In this document: positions 8,452 through 19,573 of the stretch, one piece after another
Position numbering within the stretch: the stretch's first letter is position 1
Layout of the letters: each line of letters opens with the position of its first letter
Assembly (NCBI GenBank): GCA_050516505.1
Contig: CP191518.1
Coordinates: 4,216,001 to 4,280,000, forward strand
Source: Scandinavium ludwigii_A
Lineage (GTDB): Bacteria; Pseudomonadota; Gammaproteobacteria; Enterobacterales; Enterobacteriaceae
Length of the DNA stretch: 64,000 bases
Direction of reading: 5' to 3'
Notes under the pieces: model-generated
Told to the model about the DNA's origin: nothing
What the model saw: the letters and a program-made list of their open reading frames with translations, nothing else
Database searches by the model: none
Program-made: the position numbers and the translations under genes

Positions 8452-9849
8452 TTAAGATGTCAATGAAGTCACCACCGTTTTGCCGCGTCCGGTGCGCTTG
8501 GCGTCATAAAGTGCGTTATCGACCAGCGTTAATAGCATAGCACGTTCGGCGTTATTTTCACGGACCACCATCGCGCCTGCGCTAAATGACAACACCACTG
8601 AGACACCGCCAACCTCAAAGGGCACGGAGCGCAGTCGCGCCCGCAGCCGATCGGTAAACGCAATCGCTTCGTCGGTTTCAGCAAACGGCAGCAGTAGCAG
8701 AAACTCCTCCCCGCCTAACCGTCCCAGCTGTGTCTGCCCCTCACACTGTTCGCGGATATGCTGGCAGAAGTACACCAGCGCATCGTCACCCGCCAGATGA
8801 CCCCAGCTATCGTTAATTTGCTTGAAGTGATCGAGGTCAATCATGACCATGACAAAGTGCGTATCATTTTGTTCTGACTGACAATTATCGAGGCTTTTCT
8901 GTAAATGGTCGAGGATTGCCAGCCGGTTGTAACAGCGGGTCAGCGCGTCTGTAGTGGCCTGAAAGGCCAGCAGATTTTCCGCGCGTTTCCGCTCGGTGAT
9001 GTCCACGCCGATATTCATTATTTCGCCGTCGGGTAACATGATATTTGACCACAGCGTGGCCAGCACCTCCCCATCACGTCGGTGCGGATACCATTCATGC
9101 ATCTCAAGCGTAGGAGAGTAGTTCACCGACTCACGCACCCCACGACGCACTTCAGGATCGGGATAAAACAGCGCCAGCGGGTCCGGCTGACGATTTATTT
9201 CTTCCAGCGTCCAGCCGAATACCCGCTCACATTCTCCGTTCCATAATATGCAGCGATTATGTTTATCGAAGGAATTCATTAAAACCGGTGCGCGTTCAAA
9301 AAGAATACGATATTGATTAACGATATTTTTCAATTCTACGGCGGTGCGCTCACGGGTGATTAATTCAGTCATCGCGTCATGTAATTTCTCCGCAATTATC
9401 AGCGCCACGCTGCGTAATACTGCCGGCGCTAATAAAGGCTGGTCGAATGCCAGAAAAATAAAGGCGCGAGCATCTTCCTGTAGCGGGAATATTCGGCACA
9501 GTACGCCGCATTGTAATTCCAGCGCCAGCGGATGCGTGTCGGGATAAAGCAATCGCCCCACGTCCCGATGCCAACACTTCACCCGCCAGGGGGCCTGCTG
9601 CTGACGTAGAGCCACCAGCAAACGTCCGGCGCTTTCTTTGGCATACACGGGATCGCCCAACATCTCTAAATGCTGAACGTCGCCATTTTCCAGCATGATC
9701 CAGGACAGACGCGCCCCGAACACCTCGTGGATGAGCTGCAAAACATCGGCCAGCGTACGATGTGCGGACAAGCCGGGCATGAGCTTGGCCAGACGATGCA
9801 GACAAAGCTCTGCATCATTAATTGCTGTGTGTAATCTGTCTTTTTTCAT
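8452..9849 (-). CDS. Diguanylate cyclase with GAF-like and PAS sensor domains
   Basis: 465 residues and no membrane segment, so cytoplasmic. Residues about 20-165 look like a GAF-type sensor, 175-290 form a PAS domain (RILFERAPVLMNSFDKHNRCILWNGECERVFGW ends in the typical DITERKRAE), and 295-462 a GGDEF domain. The active-site loop is intact (GGEEF at 379-383), as is the metal/substrate segment MIDLDHFKQINDSWGH. The inhibitory RxxD site expected six to nine residues before GGEEF is missing (GQTQLGRL), so product inhibition is probably lost. E. coli K-12 has no cyclase at this place, between yjcB and yjcC. It is likely an accessory c-di-GMP input; the signal is unknown. Confidence 0.88.
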   Translation of the reverse strand: MKKDRLHTAINDAELCLHRLAKLMPGLSAHRTLADVLQLIHEVFGARLSWIMLENGDVQHLEMLGDPVYAKESAGRLLVALRQQQAPWRVKCWHRDVGRLLYPDTHPLALELQCGVLCRIFPLQEDARAFIFLAFDQPLLAPAVLRSVALIIAEKLHDAMTELITRERTAVELKNIVNQYRILFERAPVLMNSFDKHNRCILWNGECERVFGWTLEEINRQPDPLALFYPDPEVRRGVRESVNYSPTLEMHEWYPHRRDGEVLATLWSNIMLPDGEIMNIGVDITERKRAENLLAFQATTDALTRCYNRLAILDHLQKSLDNCQSEQNDTHFVMVMIDLDHFKQINDSWGHLAGDDALVYFCQHIREQCEGQTQLGRLGGEEFLLLLPFAETDEAIAFTDRLRARLRSVPFEVGGVSVVLSFSAGAMVVRENNAERAMLLTLVDNALYDAKRTGRGKTVVTSLTS

Positions 9850-9910
9850 TTTTCATTCACAGGTTCGTTAAGGATAAAAACCCGCAATGAATAAATCAGA
9901 TACTGATTTG

Positions 9911-9935
9911 CATGATTAAGCACAGGTTAATCATG
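9911..9935. promoter_or_regulatory. Inverted repeat upstream of the diguanylate cyclase gene
   Basis: CATGATTAA (9911-9919) and TTAATCATG (9927-9935) form perfect 9-bp arms with a 7-nt spacer, about 60 bp upstream of the cyclase start. The size and symmetry fit a dimeric repressor or activator operator. The protein is unknown. Confidence 0.4.
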
Positions 9936-10250
9936 AAGGTGTACACGCAGACTAACAAAACACACTGTGTTGTCTTAAAAAAATTACAAATAAAAAAATA
10001 CTCAATGAAATCAATAGCTGATTAATTGATCGCAAGTAAACTTATTTATCCAGAAAGCATATGCCATGTGATTTATAATGTAAATATTGTACAAATGCTA
10101 AACTATCGTAACAATTTCCTATCTCACTGAAATATCAGATATCCCCGCCAAATAACGCCAAGAATATATTCTCAATATCAATATATAGGCTTAGTTTTTC
10201 GATTTCTCGTTATGTAAAATTTCACCATACCAGTGGCGAATAAAACAGCG

Positions 10251-10270
10251 AATGTGATATAGTTCACACA
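10251..10270. promoter_or_regulatory. CRP-cAMP binding site candidate upstream of yjcB
   Basis: TGTGA (10253-10257), six bases, TCACA (10264-10268) is a perfect match to the CRP core. It lies 125 bp before the yjcB start. It could also serve the divergent cyclase gene, but that start is 400 bp away. Confidence 0.65.
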
Positions 10271-10275
10271 ATCTT

Positions 10276-10299
10276 ATGAAACACAAAACAGTGTTTCAT
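10276..10299. other. Palindromic hairpin in the yjcB leader region
   Basis: ATGAAACAC (10276-10284) and GTGTTTCAT (10291-10299) are perfect arms around AAAACA. It begins 8 bp after the CRP-type site, so it may be a second operator or a 5'-UTR hairpin. Confidence 0.4.
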
Positions 10300-10392
10300 T
10301 TCATTGGTCGAAGCCTGCCGATAGTCATAGTGTGATGCCCCTTATGAGCAACGCCGCGCTATCCCTGGCTCCGTTTTCAGAGGGTACGTTTC

Positions 10393-10680
10393 ATGATGTC
10401 TGTCACCACCGGCGTTGTTCTCCTCCGCTGGCCACTCACGAGCGCAGTGCTAATGTTTTTGGCAAGTACGTTAAAAATTCAGTTCCGTAAATCCGATTAC
10501 GCCGGGCTGGCGGTTCTCTGCAGCCTCTTTGGCGTTGCGGCCTCCTGCTGGTTCGCCACGGGTTTACTGGGGATTACCCTGGTCGACCTGACGCTGGTCT
10601 GGAACAACATCAAAGACGTGATGATAGAAGTCATGAGCCAGACTCCGACCCCAACAGCATGGCCGATGGTCGTGACCTGA
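10393..10680 (+). CDS. yjcB: Small membrane protein YjcB
   Basis: 95 residues, close to E. coli YjcB (93). The segment TTGVVLLRW, ASTLKIQFRKSDYAGLAVLCS and GLLGIT match from memory. It has two or three hydrophobic helices (about 6-26, 38-62, 55-68), so it should be an inner-membrane protein; its function is not known. The start could be the first or second of two adjacent ATG codons, preceded by AGAGGG. As in E. coli it is convergent with ssb. The CRP-like site upstream suggests control by carbon source. Confidence 0.85.
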   Translation: MMSVTTGVVLLRWPLTSAVLMFLASTLKIQFRKSDYAGLAVLCSLFGVAASCWFATGLLGITLVDLTLVWNNIKDVMIEVMSQTPTPTAWPMVVT

Positions 10681-10710
10681 TTTCCGCGGCTCCGTCTGAG
10701 TTCGCAGAAT

Positions 10711-10745
10711 AAAAAAAGCGCCTCCTTTACGGGAAGCGCTTTTTT
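10711..10745. terminator. Bidirectional terminator between yjcB and ssb
   Basis: AAAAAAGCGC and GCGCTTTTTT arms lie around CTCCTTTACGGGAA, with A/T tracts on both sides. This suits the convergent genes yjcB (+) and ssb (-). Confidence 0.85.
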
Positions 10746-10782
10746 AATGCGTGACGTTTCTGTCAGACAATAGGCGTCGTTA

Positions 10783-11319
10783 TCAGAACGGGATATCGTC
10801 GTCGAAATCCATCGGCGGTTCGTTAGACGGAGCCGGTGCAGCTGCGGGCTGCTGCTGCGGACGAGACTGCGCGCCGCCGCTGAACTGATTGCCACCGCCC
10901 TGTGGCTGCTGCGGTTGACCCCAGCTTCCACCTTGCTGCTGACCACCACCTGCTGGTGCACCGCCGCCCTGACGGCCGCCGAGCATCTGCATGGTGCCGC
11001 CCACGTTAACAACCACTTCAGTGGTGTATTTTTCAGCACCAGCCTGATCGGTCCATTTGCGGGTACGCAGCTGGCCTTCGATGTAGACCTGAGAACCTTT
11101 ACGCAGATATTCACCAGCAACTTCTGCCAGTTTGCCGAACAGCACTACACGGTGCCATTCAGTCTGCTCTTTCATTTCGCCGGTCGCTTTATCACGCCAG
11201 GATTCAGAAGTAGCCAGCGTAATGTTGGCAACTGCACCACCACTCGGCATGTAGCGTACTTCCGGGTCCTGACCCAGATTACCGACGAGAATCACCTTGT
11301 TTACGCCTCTGCTGGCCAT
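10783..11319 (-). CDS. ssb: Single-stranded DNA-binding protein
   Basis: 178 residues, the E. coli length, from the ATG of MASRGVNKVILVG. That start has a CAGGAG site; the 185-residue frame begins earlier without one. The OB-fold domain covers residues 1-112 (NLGQDPEVRYMPSGGAVANITLATS). A Gly/Gln/Pro-rich disordered linker and the acidic tip MDFDDDIPF, which recruits repair and replication partners, follow. It is divergent from uvrA, with the shared intergenic region holding a LexA box. Confidence 0.98.
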   Translation of the reverse strand: MASRGVNKVILVGNLGQDPEVRYMPSGGAVANITLATSESWRDKATGEMKEQTEWHRVVLFGKLAEVAGEYLRKGSQVYIEGQLRTRKWTDQAGAEKYTTEVVVNVGGTMQMLGGRQGGGAPAGGGQQQGGSWGQPQQPQGGGNQFSGGAQSRPQQQPAAAPAPSNEPPMDFDDDIPF

Positions 11320-11465
11320 GATCGTGTCTCCTGAAAACATTTCTTAATAGTGTAAACGGGGGATTGTAGCATTACAAAGTGTCGATTTGATAGTTTGCGA
11401 GCCGGATTCCAGGATTACGTTGCGGACTGTTGTCGTTGCAGCGAAGCGCGGAAGCACGATTCCAC

Positions 11466-11485
11466 TACTGTATATTCATTCAGGT
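11466..11485. promoter_or_regulatory. LexA (SOS) box between ssb and uvrA
   Basis: TACTGTATATTCATTCAGGT has the CTG-N10-CAG core and, from memory, is identical to the E. coli uvrA SOS box. It lies 82 bp before uvrA and can repress uvrA and, partly, ssb. Confidence 0.92.
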
Positions 11486-11566
11486 CAATCTGTGTCATAA
11501 TTAGCCGTTTCCGCCGTTTGTCCTTCAAGCAAACCAGGCATTCCGAGTCTCTACCGGGAAAGGTGA

Positions 11567-14389
<2,823 letters not shown>

Positions 14390-14743
14390 TCACTCTGAAA
14401 GCTGCTGTCGGGTATGATCCGGCAGCATGCCCATCGCTTGTTGATAAGACGCATCAACCAGATAATAAATCTGCGAATCCGGCAGTGACCCGTCGAGATA
14501 TACCGTGCTCCAGTGCGCTTTATTCAGATGCTGGCTGGGGCGCACATCGCTGTGCTGCTGACGCAGTAAATCTGCCAGTTCCGGGCTGGTTTTAAGCGAC
14601 GTCGCGGGACGGCCCTCCACCTCTTTCACCATCGCGAACAACACATCAGACACTTTAATCTGCGTGGCCTTCCAGTCACTATGAACACTCTGTTCTGCGC
14701 CTGGCTTGTTCATGCAATATTGCAGCAACTCCGAAATGGTCAT
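14390..14743 (-). CDS. yjbR: MmcQ/YjbR family protein
   Basis: 117 residues. It matches E. coli YjbR nearly throughout (MTISELLQYCM, HSDWKATQIKVSDVLFAMV, HLNKAHWSTVYLDGSLPD). The fold is of the CyaY-like or double-wing type seen in DUF419 proteins; the function is not established. In E. coli yjbQ lies between aphA and yjbR; here the 118 bp upstream hold no gene, so yjbQ is absent. It abuts uvrA tail to tail. Confidence 0.93.
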   Translation of the reverse strand: MTISELLQYCMNKPGAEQSVHSDWKATQIKVSDVLFAMVKEVEGRPATSLKTSPELADLLRQQHSDVRPSQHLNKAHWSTVYLDGSLPDSQIYYLVDASYQQAMGMLPDHTRQQLSE

Positions 14744-14822
14744 CTTTATCCCCCGAAGGAATGCGAAATGAGTCTTTTCTTAGTGTGCAACAAGACGGAA
14801 GAAAGGGGAAACGGTTCTGATT

Positions 14823-14851
14823 AAAAAAACGGCAACCTTATCGATTGCCGT
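14823..14851 (-). terminator. aphA terminator
   Basis: ACGGCAA (14829-14835) pairs with TTGCCGT (14845-14851). On the minus strand the stem is followed by seven U (A tract 14823-14829 on +). Confidence 0.88.
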
Positions 14852-14861
14852 TATTTGTGAA

Positions 14862-15578
14862 TCAGTACTCGGAGTTGACGATAACTTCTTCCCCGTACGC
14901 CCCGGCGTTTGGCAACGGTTTGTAGGTGGAGTTTGACGCGCGTAATACGCGGATGCCGCGCGCACCAACGTCATGGGCGGCGGTGATGTCATTGTCGGAG
15001 TCACCGTAGAAGACTTTGATATTCTTCTCTTTTAACCACTGAACCTTGGTGTTTTGCCCAGCTTTGTCCCCGGCAAAAATAACCGGGTTCATGTTTGCGG
15101 CCGGGATCAGGAAATCGTCCTGAAGGGTTTTGCTGACCGTTTCGGTTTCGGTCTGGCTGCGGCCAGTGACGAAATAGATGCTGTCGCCGCGTTTGACATG
15201 CAGGGCAATCAACGCACGCGCCACTTCTTTCGGGATACTGAAATCATCCCAGCCGTTATTCATCTTTTCCCAGAACGCGGGGTTCTTCAGGTAGTCTTCA
15301 CTGTCTGGGGAAAAGGTCTTTTTACCGCGCCAGAAGCCTGGGCTTGAGAACAGCACGGTATCATCAATATCAAATCCAACGGACATCGGTGCCCGGCCCA
15401 GCAGACTGTTTTCAATCTGCGCCACGGAAACCCAATGGATCGGCGCCTGTTCGGCAAGTTTCGCGACATTTGTACCGATATAGAGCGGAGATGGCGACGA
15501 CGCATGCGCGTCAACAACGGTGCTGTTTATTGTAAACAGCAAGCAAATAGCGCTGAGCGCTAATGAAACCTTGCGCAT
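14862..15578 (-). CDS. aphA: Class B acid phosphatase AphA
   Basis: 238 residues (E. coli 237). A Sec signal peptide is clear (MRKVSLALSAICLLFTINSTVVDA), so the protein is periplasmic. The HAD-type nucleophile motif FDIDDTVLFSSP near residue 70, the VTGRSQTETE segment and GDSDNDITAA complete the catalytic set. It is a tetrameric, Mg-dependent non-specific phosphatase and phosphotransferase acting on organic phosphomonoesters. It is read separately from tyrB, with a small hairpin between, and has its own terminator. Confidence 0.96.
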   Translation of the reverse strand: MRKVSLALSAICLLFTINSTVVDAHASSPSPLYIGTNVAKLAEQAPIHWVSVAQIENSLLGRAPMSVGFDIDDTVLFSSPGFWRGKKTFSPDSEDYLKNPAFWEKMNNGWDDFSIPKEVARALIALHVKRGDSIYFVTGRSQTETETVSKTLQDDFLIPAANMNPVIFAGDKAGQNTKVQWLKEKNIKVFYGDSDNDITAAHDVGARGIRVLRASNSTYKPLPNAGAYGEEVIVNSEY

Positions 15579-15609
15579 ATTAATCCCTTAAACATCCGAT
15601 TGTTAATCA

Positions 15610-15630
15610 CTCCCTCCCCGAAGGGAGAGA
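15610..15630 (-). terminator. Hairpin downstream of tyrB
   Basis: On the minus strand CTCCC and GGGAG flank a stable UUCG tetraloop, extended by neighbouring CT/AG pairs. There is no U tract, so it may stabilise the 3' end rather than terminate. It resembles the core of the GC-rich repeat seen elsewhere in the window. Confidence 0.45.
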
Positions 15631-15646
15631 GAAAGTAAGTAGGCAC

Positions 15647-16840
15647 TTACATTACAGCAGAAAACGCCTGTGCCACGCGTTGAACATTGCGAGAGTTCAG
15701 GCCAGCTACGCACATGCGGCCGCTGGCAATCAGGTACACGCCAAACTCTTCGCGCAGACGATCAACCTGAGCGGCGCTCAGGCCGGTGTAGCTGAACATG
15801 CCGCGCTGTTGCAGCAGGTAGTCAAAGTTGCCGTCCGGCATCTCCTGCTTCAACACGTTGACCAGCGCCTGACGCATCTCCAGGATGCGGGTGCGCATGG
15901 CTTCCACTTCCGCCAGCCACGAGGCTTTCAGTTCGGCGCTATTGAGCACCGCCGACACCACCTGCGCGCCGAAATTCGGTGGGCTGGAGTAGTTGCGGCG
16001 TACGGTTGCTTTCAACTGCCCCAGCACACGTCCTGCGGTGTCGCTGTCTTCACAGACCACGGACAGACCGCCCACGCGCTCACCGTATAGCGAGAAAATT
16101 TTAGAGAATGAGTTGCTGACCAGCACCGGCAGACCCGCACTCGAGATGGTGCGGATGGCATAAGCATCGTCTTCCATGCCTGCGCCAAAGCCCTGATAGG
16201 CGATATCAAGGAATGGGATCAGGTTGCGCGCTTTCAGCACTTCCGTTACCGCATCCCACTGGGCGTTGGTAAGGTCAGCGCCAGTCGGGTTGTGGCAGCA
16301 CGGATGCAAAAGCACGATGTCTTTTTCAGGCAGCGTATTCAACTTTTCCAATAGTGCTTCGAAACGCACGCCGTTGGTCTGATCATCAAACCACGGGTAA
16401 GTACTCACTTCGAAGCCAGCACCTTCAAATATCGCAATGTGGTTTTCCCACGTCGGGTCACTGACCCACACGTTTGAACCCGGGAAGTAGTTTTTCAGGA
16501 AATCGGCACCGACTTTCAGCGCACCCGAACCGCCCAGCGTCTGGATAGTCGCCACGCGTTTTTGTTGCAGAACCGGATGGTCAGCCCCAAACAGCAGCGG
16601 CGCAATCCCGTTACGGTAGGTGTTTAACCCTTCCATCGGCAAGTACACCGACGCCCCGTGCGGCTGCGCATTCAGCTGCGCTTCGGCTTCGGCAACGGCC
16701 TGTAATTGCGGGATAATCCCATCTTCGTTGTAATAAAGGCCGATGCTGAGATTCACTTTGTCACTACGGGGATCTTCTTTGAATTTTTCCATCAACGAAA
16801 GGATGGGATCGCCAGCGTAGGCGTCAACGTTCTGAAACAC
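15647..16840 (-). CDS. tyrB: Aromatic amino acid aminotransferase
   Basis: 397 residues, the E. coli length, starting at a GTG (MFQNVDAYAGDPIL) with GGAGA about 9 nt before. It is a fold-type I PLP enzyme. Visible features are the GGSGALKVGADF segment, HPCCHNPTGADLT, the PLP lysine in SNSFSKIFSLYGERVGG, and the substrate arginine near the C-terminus (ASGRMCVAGL). It makes tyrosine, phenylalanine and leucine from their keto acids in the cytoplasm. TyrR repression is known in E. coli, but I could not find a good TyrR box. It lies downstream of dnaB-alr with a 137-bp gap. Confidence 0.97.
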   Translation of the reverse strand: MFQNVDAYAGDPILSLMEKFKEDPRSDKVNLSIGLYYNEDGIIPQLQAVAEAEAQLNAQPHGASVYLPMEGLNTYRNGIAPLLFGADHPVLQQKRVATIQTLGGSGALKVGADFLKNYFPGSNVWVSDPTWENHIAIFEGAGFEVSTYPWFDDQTNGVRFEALLEKLNTLPEKDIVLLHPCCHNPTGADLTNAQWDAVTEVLKARNLIPFLDIAYQGFGAGMEDDAYAIRTISSAGLPVLVSNSFSKIFSLYGERVGGLSVVCEDSDTAGRVLGQLKATVRRNYSSPPNFGAQVVSAVLNSAELKASWLAEVEAMRTRILEMRQALVNVLKQEMPDGNFDYLLQQRGMFSYTGLSAAQVDRLREEFGVYLIASGRMCVAGLNSRNVQRVAQAFSAVM

Positions 16841-16940
16841 GCGATGTTTCTCCAGATGTCATACAGGGCAGGGATAAACACAATAAACCGGATGCGAGGG
16901 AAGATCGAGGGGATGTTAAGGGAAAGCAAACGGAGGTGTT

Positions 16941-16965
16941 AACCCTCTCCGTAGCGAAGAGGGTT
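16941..16965 (-). terminator. Hairpin downstream of alr
   Basis: AACCCTCT (16941-16948) and AGAGGGTT (16958-16965) form perfect 8-bp arms just beyond the alr stop. No U run follows, so termination would be weak. Confidence 0.45.
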
Positions 16966-16977
16966 CAATCTGTCTTT

Positions 16978-18057
16978 TCAGTCGAGGTATTTCATTGCAA
17001 CCCTTGACGTCAGGCGCGTGATAAGTTCGTAAGCACTCACTTTTGTTATTTCAGCAATGCGTTCAACCGGCAGCCCTTCGCCCCACAGAATCACCGGGTC
17101 GCTGGCTTTATCGGTGGATTCCGGGCCTAAATCGACGCAAATCATGTCCATCGCCACGCGACCGACAATCTTAACTTCCCGGCCGTTGACCAGTACCGGC
17201 GTTCCGGACGGCGCGGCGCGGGGATAGCCATCACCGTAGCCCATGGCAACCACGCCGAGTCGGGTGTCGCGTTCGCTAGACCAGGTGCCGCCGTAGCCCA
17301 CCGGTTCACCGGCTTTGTGCTCACGCACGGCAATCAGGTTAGACGTCAGCGACATCACCGGTTTGAAGCCAAAATCATCGGCCCAGGGTTTGTTCTCGAG
17401 TGGCGATACGCCGTACAGGATGATCCCCGGACGCACCCAGTCAAAATGCGACTGTGGCCACAGCAGAATCCCACCGGACGCGGCAATGGAACGTTGCCCC
17501 GGTTTGCCTTCGGTGAAGGTCAGAAAAATATCGAGCTGCTGTTCGGTCGCGCCACATTCTGGCTCATCCGCACGAGCAAAGTGGCTCACCACGTTCACCG
17601 GCTGACGCACGTTTTTGCACTGGCTCAGGCGCTGATAAAACGCATTCGCTTCTTCCGGGCGCACGCCTAAACGGTGCATCCCGGTATCGAGTTTCATCCA
17701 GACGGTGATCGGCTCAGGCAAATCAGCCTGCTCCAGCGCTTCCAGCTGTTCGGGATTGTGCACCGCAGTGTGAAAGCCCTGTGCGGAAATCAGCGGCAGA
17801 TCACTGGCATTGAAAAAACCTTCCAGCAGCAGAACCGGCTGGGTAATGCCGCCCTCGCGCAGGTGCAGGGCCTCTTCCAGGCGGGCGACGCCAAAGGCAT
17901 CGGCGTCGGGGAGCGTTCGCGCGGTCTCCAGAAGACCGTGTCCGTAAGCGTTCGCTTTCACGACCGCAACGAGCTTACTGGCAGGGGCCAGTTCGCGCAG
18001 GCGTTGCAGATTGTGTCGCAGAGCGCGGCGGTTAATGACTACAGTTGCCGCTTGCAT
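16978..18057 (-). CDS. alr: Alanine racemase
   Basis: 359 residues, the E. coli length. The PLP lysine is Lys34 in VVKANAYGHG, at the start of the TIM barrel. The C-terminal beta domain carries the catalytic tyrosine motif MGYGDGYPR. It interconverts L- and D-alanine for peptidoglycan. It lies 16 bp downstream of dnaB in the same direction, as in E. coli, so the two are probably cotranscribed. Confidence 0.98.
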   Translation of the reverse strand: MQAATVVINRRALRHNLQRLRELAPASKLVAVVKANAYGHGLLETARTLPDADAFGVARLEEALHLREGGITQPVLLLEGFFNASDLPLISAQGFHTAVHNPEQLEALEQADLPEPITVWMKLDTGMHRLGVRPEEANAFYQRLSQCKNVRQPVNVVSHFARADEPECGATEQQLDIFLTFTEGKPGQRSIAASGGILLWPQSHFDWVRPGIILYGVSPLENKPWADDFGFKPVMSLTSNLIAVREHKAGEPVGYGGTWSSERDTRLGVVAMGYGDGYPRAAPSGTPVLVNGREVKIVGRVAMDMICVDLGPESTDKASDPVILWGEGLPVERIAEITKVSAYELITRLTSRVAMKYLD

Positions 18058-18073
18058 GTGAATTCCTTAGATA

Positions 18074-19489
18074 TCACTCATCATCATATTGTGGCCCGGC
18101 GTAGTTATCAAAGCGCGACCATTGTCCGTTGAACGTCAGGCGTACGGTGCCGATCGGGCCGTTACGCTGTTTACCCAGAATGATTTCGGCGATGCCTTTT
18201 AGGTCGCTGTTCTCGTGATAAACCTCATCCCGGTAGATGAACATGATTAAGTCGGCATCCTGCTCGATGGAGCCGGATTCACGCAAGTCGGAGTTGACCG
18301 GGCGCTTATCGGCACGCTGCTCCAGGGAGCGGTTAAGCTGCGACAGCGCCACCACCGGCACCTGAAGTTCTTTCGCTAACGCCTTGAGCGAGCGAGAAAT
18401 TTCAGCAATTTCCAGGGTACGGTTGTCCGACAACGACGGAACGCGCATCAGCTGCAGGTAGTCGATCATGATCAGGCCAATGCCGCCATGTTCGCGGGCG
18501 ATACGGCGCGCGCGGGAGCGCACTTCCGTCGGCGTCAGGCCGGAGGAATCATCAATGTAGATATTACGTTTTTCGAGCAAAATACCCATGGTGCCTGAAA
18601 TGCGCGCCCAGTCTTCGTCATCCAGCTGACCGGTACGAATGCGAGTCTGGTCGACGCGCGAGAGCGATGCCAGGCAACGCATCATAATCTGTTCGGAGGG
18701 CATTTCGAGACTGAAGATAAGCACCGGCTTATCCTGCAACATCGCCGCGTTTTCGACGAGGTTCATTGCAAATGTCGTTTTACCCATCGACGGACGTGCC
18801 GCGACGATAATCAAATCCGACGGCTGCAAACCGGCGGTCTTTTTATTCAGATCGTCATAACCGGTATTCACGCCCGTTACACCGTCGTGCGGCTGCTGGA
18901 AAAGCTGCTCGATACGCGCCACGGTGGCGTCCAGCACCTCGGCGATATTTTTCGGGCCTTCGTCTTTATTGGCGCGGCTTTCGGCGATTTTGAATACCCG
19001 GCTTTCGGCCAAATCCAGCAGATCTTCACTGGTGCGGCCCTGGGGATCAAAACCGGCTTCGGCGATTTCATTCGCCACTGAGATCATGTCACGTACAACC
19101 GCACGTTCACGCACGATATCCGCATATGCGCTGATGTTTGCCGCACTTGGCGTGTTTTTCGACAGTTCAGCCAGATAGGCGAACCCGCCGCAGGTATCCA
19201 GTTGCCCTTCCCGCTCAAGCGATTCCGCGAGCGTAATCAGGTCAATCGGGCTGCCTTTTTCCTGCAAACGCGCCATTTCGGTAAAAATATGACGATGCGG
19301 ACGAGTATAAAAATCTTCTGCTACGACGCGTTCGGCGACGTCATCCCAGCGCTGGTTATCCAGCATTAAACCACCCAACACCGACTGTTCCGCTTCAATC
19401 GAGTGCGGGGGTACTTTCAGCCCGGAGACCATTGGATCGCGGTCACGTGGCTCAGTCTGTTGTTTGTTGAAGGGTTTATTTCCTGCCAT
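18074..19489 (-). CDS. dnaB: Replicative DNA helicase DnaB
   Basis: 471 residues, the E. coli length. An N-terminal domain (about 25-170) binds DnaG and DnaC. A linker and a RecA-type ATPase domain follow, with Walker A ARPSMGKTTFA near 230, Walker B LIMIDYLQLM, and the DnaB signature VPVVALSQLNRSLEQR. It is the ring helicase that drives the fork and loads on ssDNA with DnaC. It is divergent from qor with 84 bp between starts, and is followed by alr and tyrB. Confidence 0.99.
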   Translation of the reverse strand: MAGNKPFNKQQTEPRDRDPMVSGLKVPPHSIEAEQSVLGGLMLDNQRWDDVAERVVAEDFYTRPHRHIFTEMARLQEKGSPIDLITLAESLEREGQLDTCGGFAYLAELSKNTPSAANISAYADIVRERAVVRDMISVANEIAEAGFDPQGRTSEDLLDLAESRVFKIAESRANKDEGPKNIAEVLDATVARIEQLFQQPHDGVTGVNTGYDDLNKKTAGLQPSDLIIVAARPSMGKTTFAMNLVENAAMLQDKPVLIFSLEMPSEQIMMRCLASLSRVDQTRIRTGQLDDEDWARISGTMGILLEKRNIYIDDSSGLTPTEVRSRARRIAREHGGIGLIMIDYLQLMRVPSLSDNRTLEIAEISRSLKALAKELQVPVVALSQLNRSLEQRADKRPVNSDLRESGSIEQDADLIMFIYRDEVYHENSDLKGIAEIILGKQRNGPIGTVRLTFNGQWSRFDNYAGPQYDDE

Positions 19490-19573
19490 AGTGAATGGAG
19501 TTACCGGGTTAAAGAGTGGGTCGTAAGATTATCATATCTGATGCCCCTACTAAACGATATGTACGGAGGAAGC

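Larger units (their letters stand above)
9850..10392. other. 543-bp AT-rich regulatory region between the cyclase gene and yjcB
   Basis: No open frame with coding character. It contains a 25-bp inverted repeat at 9911-9935 near the cyclase start, a CRP-type site at 10253-10268, and a 9-bp-arm hairpin at 10276-10299. The last 90 bp before yjcB look like a 5' leader. Confidence 0.6.

Noticed and set aside
16841..16977. TyrR box upstream of tyrB
   Set aside because: I looked for TGTAAA-N6-TTTACA and found only poor partial matches.
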